Source: Christensenella sp. UBA3798 (GTDB taxonomy: Bacteria; Bacillota; Clostridia; Christensenellales; CAG-1252). From it: a stretch of 7,832 bases of DNA. The translations under genes and the position numbers were made by a program. Under the pieces are notes generated by a model that saw only the letters and a list, made by a program, of their open reading frames with translations, was not told where the DNA came from and ran no database searches. This document shows positions 1-5,796 of this stretch, one piece after another; positions within the stretch are counted from its first letter, which is position 1; each line of letters begins with the position of its first letter. The DNA is taken from positions 1-7,832 of the forward strand of contig DFEQ01000041.1 of NCBI GenBank assembly GCA_002368735.1, read 5' to 3'.

Positions 1-1573
1 TGGAGATATCCTGCTTGATCATCATCCTCAGCATTGTGGGCGGAGCGCAGAAGGTCGTGATGTGATACTTGGCAAACATCGGCAGGATGGTCGCCGCGTC
101 GAAGCGGTCAAAGTCATAGACGAAGGTCGCCGCTTCGCACAGCCATTGCCCGTACAGCTTGCCCCACATCGACTTTGCCCAACCGGTATCCGAGATCGTG
201 AAATGCAGTCCGTCGGGGTCCACGGTGTGCCAGTACTTGGCGGTGTGGAAGTGCCCGAGGGCATACTTGTAGTTATGCGCCGCGATCTTGGGATAGCCCG
301 ACGTGCCCGACGTGAAGAACATCAGCATGGTGTCGTCGCCGCCCGGGGACATATCGGTGCGCTTGAAGTGGGTGCTGTAGAGGGGATATTCCTCGTCGAA
401 ACTCCTCCACCCTTCGCGGGTGCCGTTGACGATGAGCTTATTCTTGAGCGAGGGGCATTTCGCCGCCGCGAGGTCCACCTGATGGGCGGTGTCGCCGTCT
501 GCGGTGCAGATGATGGTGCCGATCTCGGCGCTGTTGAAGCGATACTCGAAGTCGTGCTCAAGGAGCTGATTGGTGCCGGGAATGGCGATGGCGCCGAGCT
601 TATTCAAGCCAAGCATCGCGAACCAGAACTGGTAGTGACGCTTGAGGACGAGCATGACTCTGTCGCCCTTCTTGATGCCGAGCGACTTGAAGTAGTTCGC
701 GCAACGGTTGGACGCCTTCTTCATATCGAGGAAGGTAAAGCGGCGCTCGGTCATATCCTTGGAGACGTGCAACATACACATCTTTTCGGGATCGCGATCC
801 GCCACCACGTCCACGATGTCAAAGGCGAAATTGAACTTTTCGGTATTCTTGAATTTGATGGAAGTGGGGGTGCCGTGCTCGTTCTCCACGACGTCGATAA
901 ACTTCTTGTAGGCGCGGTCCTTGTCGTCCGCCTTTGCCTTGGCGCCGTCCTGGATCGCCTTGACGGGAGTGAGCTCGGGGATGGGCTCGCCGGTGGGATT
1001 GAGGACGATGGCATAGAAGGTGCAGTCCTTCCCTTCCACCGCGATCATGCCGTGGGGGGTGCCGCTGTCGTAGTAGATGCTGTCGCCCGCGTGCAGAACT
1101 TCGGTATGGCTACCTATCTGTACCTTCAAAGCGCCCTCGATCACCACGTCGCATTCCTGCCCGGTGTGCGAGGTCAGTTCGATGGGCTTTGACTGCGCCG
1201 CCTCGTCGTAAACGCTCTTTACAAAGAGGGGCTCGGCGATCCTGTTTTGGAAGGCGTAAGCGAGGTTATAGTAGGTCATGCCGTGCGCCTGCGCGATCTT
1301 TTGCCCTTCGCCGCCGCGGGTCACCGTGTAACTGTTCAGCATGGGGGAATAGCCCTCGATGATGTCTGTCACGTTGACGCCGAACGCCTTTGCGCAACGA
1401 TAGATAAAGGTAAAGTTCAGGTCGCTGTCGCCCCTTTCGCAGAGTTCGTACTCCTCGCGGGTGACGCCGGTCTTCTCCGCCATCTCCTCCGTCGTGAGGC
1501 CCTCGATCTCGCGGAGCTCGCGAATGCGACCCGCCATCTCTTTGATCTTTCCGTCCAAATCCGTTCTTTTCAT
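1..1573 (-). CDS. HTH-cupin-acyl-CoA synthetase fusion, copy 1 (3' end beyond window)
   Basis: Second gene of the leftward operon, truncated by the window edge; 524 codons are visible without a stop. Residues about 10-70 form an XRE-type helix-turn-helix, with GLTTEEMAEKTGVTREEYE matching its recognition region. Residues about 125-190 are a cupin barrel containing TGQECDVVIEGALKVQIG and the motif PHGM near residue 174. The AMP-forming synthetase domain starts near 225 and includes the phosphate-binding loop MFFTSGTSGYPK near residue 420. The adenylation motifs A5, A7, A8 and the A10 catalytic lysine would lie beyond base 1, so activity cannot be judged. The sequence DTGWAKSMWGKLYGQW resembles medium-chain acyl-CoA synthetases, which activate a carboxylate to acyl-AMP and then acyl-CoA in the cytoplasm. 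The ATG at 1571-1573 is preceded by GGAG six bases upstream and lies 18 nt after the stop of copy 2, so the genes are probably cotranscribed. It is a clear paralogue of copy 2, with the synthetase part more conserved than the HTH and linker. Substrate unknown. Confidence 0.9.
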   Translation of the reverse strand, partial: MKRTDLDGKIKEMAGRIRELREIEGLTTEEMAEKTGVTREEYELCERGDSDLNFTFIYRCAKAFGVNVTDIIEGYSPMLNSYTVTRGGEGQKIAQAHGMTYYNLAYAFQNRIAEPLFVKSVYDEAAQSKPIELTSHTGQECDVVIEGALKVQIGSHTEVLHAGDSIYYDSGTPHGMIAVEGKDCTFYAIVLNPTGEPIPELTPVKAIQDGAKAKADDKDRAYKKFIDVVENEHGTPTSIKFKNTEKFNFAFDIVDVVADRDPEKMCMLHVSKDMTERRFTFLDMKKASNRCANYFKSLGIKKGDRVMLVLKRHYQFWFAMLGLNKLGAIAIPGTNQLLEHDFEYRFNSAEIGTIICTADGDTAHQVDLAAAKCPSLKNKLIVNGTREGWRSFDEEYPLYSTHFKRTDMSPGGDDTMLMFFTSGTSGYPKIAAHNYKYALGHFHTAKYWHTVDPDGLHFTISDTGWAKSMWGKLYGQWLCEAATFVYDFDRFDAATILPMFAKYHITTFCAPPTMLRMMIKQDIS

Positions 1574-1591
1574 TGATAACTCCGTTTGGTT

Positions 1592-3853
1592 TTATAGTTT
1601 GTTTCTTTGTATCTTCCCGCTGATGGTCTTTGGCAGTTCGTCGCGGAAGACCACGATCCTCGGGTACTTATAGGGCGCCGTGTTCTTCTTCACGTAGTCC
1701 TGTATTTCTTTTTTGAGTTCTTCGGACGGCTGCGTGCCCTTGGTCAGCACGATGCTCGCCTTGACCACCTGCCCTCTGACCTCGTCGGGTTCGGCGGATA
1801 CGCCACACTCGAGGACGTAGGGGAGCTCCATGATGACGCTCTCGATCTCGAAGGGTCCGATGCGGTAGCCCGACGACTTGATGACGTCGTCCACCCTGCC
1901 CACGTACCAGTAGAAGCCGTCCTCGTCGCGCCACGCCGTATCGCCGGTGTGATACCAGCCGTCGTGCAGGACTTCCTTGGTCTTTTCCTCGTTCAAGTAG
2001 TAGCCCTTGAACAAGCCGCGGGGGATCCTCTCCGACACCTTCACGCATATCTCGCCCGTTTCGCCGTCGGGCACCGAATTGCCGTCCGCGTCGAGGATAT
2101 CCACGTCGTAGCCGGGGACGGGCTTGCCCATCGAGCCGACCTTATGCGTGCCGCCGATGAGGTTGCCTATCATCAAGGTGAGCTCGGTCTGTCCGAAGCC
2201 CTCGCGGGTCTGGAGTCCCGTCGCCTTCTCGAACTGATAATAGACCTCGGGGTTCAAGGCTTCGCCCGCCGTGGTCATCTGCTTCACGGAGGAGAAATCG
2301 TACTTGGAGAGATCCTGCTTGATCATCATCCTCAGCATGGTCGGGGGAGCGCAGAAAGAGGTGATCTTATGCGCTGCGAACATCGGCAGGATGTCCGCCG
2401 CGTCGAAGCGGTCGAAGTCGTAGGTAAAGACCGCGCTCTCCGCGAGCCACTGACCGTAGAGTTTACCCCACAGTGCCTTGCCCCAACCGGTATCCGAGAT
2501 CGTGAAATGCAGCCCGTTTCTCGAAGCACCGTGCCAGTACTTTGCGGTCATATAGTGCCCGAGCGGGTACTTATAACTGTGCTCGGCGATCTTGGGATAG
2601 CCCGTCGTGCCCGAGGTGAAAAACATCAGCATCGGATCGTCGCCGCAAGGAGACATCTCGGTGCGCTTGAAGTGGGTGCTGAAGAGGGGATACTCCTCGT
2701 CGAAGCTCCTCCACCCGTCGCGCGTGCCGTTCGCGATCATCTTGATCTCGAGGGTGGGGCAGGTCTTCGCCGCGATATCCACCTGCTCCGCCACGTTCCC
2801 GTCCGCGGTACAGACGATGGCTTTGACGCCCGCCGCTTGGAAGCGGTACTCGAAGTCGTGCGCCTGCAGTTGGCAGGTAGCGGGGATCGCGATGGCGCCG
2901 AGCTTATGCAAGCCGAGGATCGCGAACCAGAATTGATAGTGTCTCTTGAGGACGAGCATGACTCTGTCCCCTTTCTTGATGCCGAGCGACTTGAAGTAGT
3001 TCGCGCAGCGCGCGGACGCCTTCTTCATATCGAGGAAGGTAAAGCGCCTCTCGGTCTTATCCTTGGAGACGTGCAGCATCGCCAGCTTGTCCGGCTCCTT
3101 CTTGGCGATCTCGTCCACGACGTCAAACGCGAAGTTGAACTTGTCGTCGTTAATAAAGTCGATGGACAAAGGATAACCGCGGTCATCCTCCTTGACCTTG
3201 ATAAAGGCGTCGCTGACCGTGGGCTCCTCCGCCGTGCGGTTCGGGATCAAAGTATCGCGAACGACCTTCTCCTCCTTATCCTCGCCCGGGATGACGACGG
3301 CGAGGAATAAGCAGTCCTTCCCGTCCACAGCAATCATGCCGTGGGGAGTGGAAGAATTATAGTAAATGCTGTCTCCCTCCTCGAGCACTTCGACGTTCTC
3401 GCCGATCTGCACCTTGAGCTTGCCGCTCATCACGAAGTCAAATTCCTGTCCTGAATGCTTGGTCAGGTGGATAGGTCTCCCCTGCAACGCGGGGTCGTAC
3501 TCGTAGCGCACGTAGTATGGTTCTGCCATCTTTTTATTGAAGAGGGGAGCGAGGTTTTGGATATCGATACCCTGCTCCTTCGCCGTCTCCATGCCCTGCC
3601 CCTTACGCGTGACCGTATAGGAGCTGAGATGCGCGCTGCGACCTTCCAAGAGGTCGGTGATGGAGATGCCGAACGCCAAGGCGCACTTATGCAGGAAGGT
3701 AAAGGGAAAGTCCAGCTCCGCCCCCTCGTACATAGCGTATTCCGCGATCGTGACGTCGGTCTTCTCCGCCATCTCCTCCACGGAGTAGGCAAAGATCTCC
3801 CTCAGCTCCTTGATGCGTTCCGCGATCTCTTGTAAACGATTGTTGTCTGTCAT
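1592..3853 (-). CDS. HTH-cupin-acyl-CoA synthetase fusion, copy 2 (complete, 753 aa)
   Basis: First gene after the T-box leader. Domains in order: XRE-type helix-turn-helix (about 8-65, with VEEMAEKTDVTIAEY); cupin (about 120-190, with SGQEFDFVMSGKLKVQIG and PHGM near 171); a linker to about 225; then a full AMP-forming acyl-CoA synthetase. All core adenylation motifs are visible: the phosphate loop FFTSGTTGYPK near 412, GFGQTEL near 552, YHTGD near 635, GRVDDVIKSSGYRI at about 653-666, and the C-terminal KTISGKIQR with catalytic lysine 747. It should therefore be an active ligase forming acyl-CoA from a carboxylate, ATP and CoA. The DTGWGKALWGKLYGQW segment resembles medium-chain and branched-chain synthetases. 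I chose the ATG at 3851-3853 because AAGGAG sits just upstream. The frame stays open further upstream, to a Met at 4063, but that stretch is the T-box terminator region. About 200 N-terminal residues exceed a normal synthetase, so the protein may bind DNA or sense a ligand as well as catalyse. The exact substrate cannot be read from the sequence. Confidence 0.93.
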   Translation of the reverse strand: MTDNNRLQEIAERIKELREIFAYSVEEMAEKTDVTIAEYAMYEGAELDFPFTFLHKCALAFGISITDLLEGRSAHLSSYTVTRKGQGMETAKEQGIDIQNLAPLFNKKMAEPYYVRYEYDPALQGRPIHLTKHSGQEFDFVMSGKLKVQIGENVEVLEEGDSIYYNSSTPHGMIAVDGKDCLFLAVVIPGEDKEEKVVRDTLIPNRTAEEPTVSDAFIKVKEDDRGYPLSIDFINDDKFNFAFDVVDEIAKKEPDKLAMLHVSKDKTERRFTFLDMKKASARCANYFKSLGIKKGDRVMLVLKRHYQFWFAILGLHKLGAIAIPATCQLQAHDFEYRFQAAGVKAIVCTADGNVAEQVDIAAKTCPTLEIKMIANGTRDGWRSFDEEYPLFSTHFKRTEMSPCGDDPMLMFFTSGTTGYPKIAEHSYKYPLGHYMTAKYWHGASRNGLHFTISDTGWGKALWGKLYGQWLAESAVFTYDFDRFDAADILPMFAAHKITSFCAPPTMLRMMIKQDLSKYDFSSVKQMTTAGEALNPEVYYQFEKATGLQTREGFGQTELTLMIGNLIGGTHKVGSMGKPVPGYDVDILDADGNSVPDGETGEICVKVSERIPRGLFKGYYLNEEKTKEVLHDGWYHTGDTAWRDEDGFYWYVGRVDDVIKSSGYRIGPFEIESVIMELPYVLECGVSAEPDEVRGQVVKASIVLTKGTQPSEELKKEIQDYVKKNTAPYKYPRIVVFRDELPKTISGKIQRNKL

Positions 3854-3983
3854 ATTTCTCCTTCTTTCGGCGCCGGGTACGCAGTAAAGCCCCTTTGGAA
3901 GGCAGTGCTTAGCGCCGGTGGCACCGTCCTCCTCTTGCGATGGAACTGACCGCAGTCCGCCACGGGGGAGGCTACCGATAAAG
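3854..3983 (-). other. Post-terminator 5' leader of the synthetase operon
   Basis: These 130 nt lie between the T-box terminator and the copy 2 start codon. Only the last 15 or so have an obvious role, with the Shine-Dalgarno AAGGAG about six bases before ATG. The rest is GC-rich and could fold locally, for example GAC-TGCG-GTC and C-rich and G-rich stretches that could pair. The frame of copy 2 happens to be open through it, but no plausible start with a ribosome binding site is seen. I recognise no known element. Confidence 0.4.
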
Positions 3984-4019
3984 AAAAACCCGCCCCAAAA
4001 CGATCTGCTTTGAGACGGG
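3984..4019 (-). terminator. T-box-controlled intrinsic terminator
   Basis: Read on the minus strand, CCCGTCTCAAA (4019-4009) pairs with TTTGGGGCGGG (3999-3989) as an 11-bp stem with two G-U pairs and a 9-nt loop, followed at once by TTTTT (3988-3984). Part of its 5' arm, CTCAAA plus CCCG, is also needed for the upstream antiterminator. The two folds are therefore mutually exclusive, as in known T-box leaders. Confidence 0.92.
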
Positions 4020-4290
4020 AATATACCCGCGGTACCACTCAAATTGCGAAGAAACTTCGCCACTCATTCTCGGGATCCATCAATCCCTTAGCATTAACGC
4101 AGCGTCACGTAGCCACTTACTGACCCTTTGTACTGCCGCTGACGTGGAGGCGACAAGGCGTTCGGCGCTCGGCTCGGAAGGGATGATCATCGAATGCTTC
4201 TGTCGGTTCACACCAACCACCGACTCTCTGGAAGATACTACATTCGTGACGGTCTTCGTCACAGCCTTTAAGAAAAACGTATTCAGTTGT
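3984..4290 (-). promoter_or_regulatory. T-box riboswitch (tRNA-sensing leader), best guess isoleucine
   Basis: This leader binds a specific uncharged tRNA and then allows transcription into the synthetase genes. Stem I closes by GGC (4266-4264) with GCC (4173-4171), and has a kink-turn-like UGUGA/CGA, a GAAG/CUUC helix and a GAAUG/CAUUC helix. It contains AGUA (4239-4236) and AGAGA (4229-4225), with the apical stem GUCGGU/ACCGAC around GGUUGGUGUGA. Stem III is a perfect GCGAAG-UUU-CUUCGC hairpin (4060-4046). The T-box reads UUUGAG-UGGU-ACCGCG (4043-4028). UUUGAG pairs with CUCAAA (4014-4009) and CGGG with CCCG to form the antiterminator, leaving UGGU free for the tRNA 3' end. The specifier loop appears to be GAUGAUCAUCC. 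AUC at 4187-4185 followed by A fits best. UGGU requires a discriminator A73, which agrees with tRNA-Ile and argues against the alternatives UCA (Ser) and GAU (Asp). The class is near certain; the amino acid is moderately uncertain. Confidence 0.93.
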
Positions 4291-4296
4291 AGAATC

Positions 4297-4326
4297 ATCG
4301 TACCACTCGAAATCGCCTTTTGTCAA
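4297..4326 (-). promoter_or_regulatory. Promoter of the T-box/synthetase operon
   Basis: On the minus strand a perfect -35 TTGACA (4326-4321) is followed after 18 bases by TACGAT (4302-4297), a 4-of-6 match to the -10 consensus. This would start RNA near 4290, about 24 nt before Stem I of the T-box, a usual arrangement. No competing promoter of similar quality lies between here and Stem I. Confidence 0.7.
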
Positions 4327-4351
4327 ACGCTTTTTCGCATTTTTCGGGAAA

Positions 4352-4370
4352 GATTATTTTATAAATAATC
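4352..4370. repeat. Perfect inverted repeat between divergent promoters (possible operator)
   Basis: GATTATTT (4352-4359), spacer TAT, AAATAATC (4363-4370): two perfect 8-bp arms of AT-rich DNA. It lies about 26 bp upstream of the leftward -35 and about 37 bp upstream of the trkA -35. It is not followed by a T tract suited to either gene, so a binding site for a dimeric regulator is more likely than a terminator. No regulator family can be named. Confidence 0.4.
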
Positions 4371-4406
4371 GCAAATGACAACCATATCAAATATAATTCG
4401 CTCGAT

Positions 4407-4435
4407 TTGACAATCGATTCCAAATGGTGTAATAT
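4407..4435 (+). promoter_or_regulatory. Consensus sigma70-type promoter of trkAH, probably leaderless
   Basis: Perfect -35 TTGACA (4407-4412), ideal 17-bp spacer, and -10 TAATAT (4430-4435), 5 of 6 to consensus. The trkA ATG begins at 4443, only 7 bases after the -10. Transcription should start at or one or two bases before the start codon. No Shine-Dalgarno sequence is present between -10 and ATG. Confidence 0.85.
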
Positions 4436-4442
4436 ATTCGTT

Positions 4443-5795
4443 ATGAAAGTTGTTATCGTTGGTATCGGCAAGGTGGGAGAATCCCTCGCCACCCGCCTAT
4501 TGAAGGAAAAGCACGACGTTATCGTCGTGGACGAAGACTATCAGACCGTCGAGGACATCGTCAATAAGAGCGACGTCAAAGGAGTGGTCGGCACCTGCTT
4601 GGACCGCGCCATCCTCACGGATGCGGAAGTGGATACGGCGGATTGCTTCTTTGCCTGTACCCTCCGCGATGAACTCAACATCCTCTCCGCCGTCCTCGCC
4701 AAGAAGATGGGGGCGAAGCGCGTGGTGGCGCGTGTGCGCGACCCGCAATATTTATCCTCTTTGGAGAGTTTGAAGGACGAGCTCGGCGTGGATATGTTCT
4801 TTAACCCCGAGTATCGCACCGCGATGGAGATAGCGCAGGTCTTGAAATTCCCCTCCGCGATCTCGGCGGATGCCTTTGCCTCGGGCAGGGTCACGTTGAC
4901 GGAGTTCCGCATCACCGAAAACAGCCCCATCCGCAATATGAGCGTGATGGAGGCGGCGAGGACCGCGGGCGGGCGTATGCTCTTTGCCGTGGTACAAAGG
5001 AACAATCAGGTGGTGATCCCGAGCGGCGACTTCGTGCTCGAAGCGGGTGACCTCGTCCACATCGCCGCGGAAGAAAAGGATCTCCTCGAATTATCCAAAA
5101 AGATAAACGTATTCAAGCAACGCGCAAAGTCGGTCATCATCGTGGGTGGCGGCAGGATAGCCTATTACCTTGCGAAAAAGCTCTTGGCGGAAGGCGTCAA
5201 GGTCAAGATAATCGAAATCAACGAAGAAAGATGCCGCGAGCTGGACGAAGCCCTGGACAAAGCCACCGTGATATGCGCGGACGGCACCGAGCCGAGCGTA
5301 CTCGAAGAGGAAGGGGTCAAAAGCGCCGACGCCTTCGTGGCACTCACGGGCGTAGACGAGGAAAACGCCGTCATCTCGCTCTTCGCCTCTTCGCTCGGCG
5401 ATATCAAGGTAGTCACCAAGATCTCCTCCGCCCCGCTTGCCAAGATGGTCTTGAAGCTGGGCTTGGACAGCGTTATCGCCCCTCGTGAGATCGTCATCGA
5501 CCAACTCATCCGTTTCGTGCGCGCACAGCAGTCCGAGGACGCCGAAGGGATCAATGCGCTCTATCGCATTCACGACAAAGCGGAGGCGATAGAATTCACC
5601 GTTCAGCCCGATTTCCCCGGCTTGAATATTCCCTTGAAGTCCCTAAAACTTAAAAAGAACGTCCTCCTCTGCGGCGTGGTCCGCGGAGAGGAATTTATCC
5701 TGCCGTCGGGCGATACGTCCCTTGCCGTTCACGACCGTGTGCTCGTGGTGACGGGGGTGAAGCAAGTGACCGAACTCGACCAAATTTTGAAGTGA
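4443..5795 (+). CDS. trkA: Trk potassium uptake regulatory protein TrkA
   Basis: A 450-aa cytoplasmic protein with two tandem RCK units, the architecture and length of classical TrkA (about 450-460 aa). It forms a ring under the TrkH pore and gates it in response to bound nucleotides. Unit 1: Rossmann fold from residue 1, VIVGIGKVG (residues 4-12), with acidic Asp30 ending the second strand as expected for NAD(H) binding; then a TrkA_C domain at about 135-215. Unit 2: VIIVGGGRIAYYLA (231-244) with Glu258 at the matching position; then a TrkA_C domain at about 370-450, ending in KQVTELDQILK. In unit 2 the last glycine of the GxGxxG pattern is alanine, so nucleotide binding there may differ. 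The start was chosen because the Rossmann strand begins directly at this Met. An in-frame Met at 4407 is inside the -35 box. The mRNA appears leaderless. trkH follows 1 nt after the stop. Confidence 0.96.
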   Translation: MKVVIVGIGKVGESLATRLLKEKHDVIVVDEDYQTVEDIVNKSDVKGVVGTCLDRAILTDAEVDTADCFFACTLRDELNILSAVLAKKMGAKRVVARVRDPQYLSSLESLKDELGVDMFFNPEYRTAMEIAQVLKFPSAISADAFASGRVTLTEFRITENSPIRNMSVMEAARTAGGRMLFAVVQRNNQVVIPSGDFVLEAGDLVHIAAEEKDLLELSKKINVFKQRAKSVIIVGGGRIAYYLAKKLLAEGVKVKIIEINEERCRELDEALDKATVICADGTEPSVLEEEGVKSADAFVALTGVDEENAVISLFASSLGDIKVVTKISSAPLAKMVLKLGLDSVIAPREIVIDQLIRFVRAQQSEDAEGINALYRIHDKAEAIEFTVQPDFPGLNIPLKSLKLKKNVLLCGVVRGEEFILPSGDTSLAVHDRVLVVTGVKQVTELDQILK

Positions 5796-5796
5796 T

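Noticed and set aside
62..1192. 376-codon plus-strand open frame
   Set aside because: It lies antisense to the copy 1 synthetase, has no ribosome binding site, and its translation has no recognisable domain. The minus strand encodes clear family motifs.
1607..3310. 567-codon plus-strand open frame
   Set aside because: Antisense shadow of the complete copy 2 synthetase. Its valine-, arginine- and leucine-rich translation reflects codon bias on the other strand.
3917..3925. GGTGGCACC on the plus strand, resembling a second T-box sequence
   Set aside because: There is no Stem I upstream, no terminator downstream and no gene following on that strand; the motif is palindromic enough to arise by chance.
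3854..4063. N-terminal extension of copy 2 by 70 codons
   Set aside because: The frame is open, but it runs through the T-box sequence and its terminator, and a good Shine-Dalgarno sits before the ATG at 3853.
4080..4368. Short open frames on both strands of the T-box leader
   Set aside because: They overlap a structured RNA, lack ribosome binding sites and give no recognisable protein.
4407..4442. Upstream in-frame Met for trkA
   Set aside because: It lies within the -35 and spacer of the promoter, and the Rossmann fold begins exactly at the Met at 4443.
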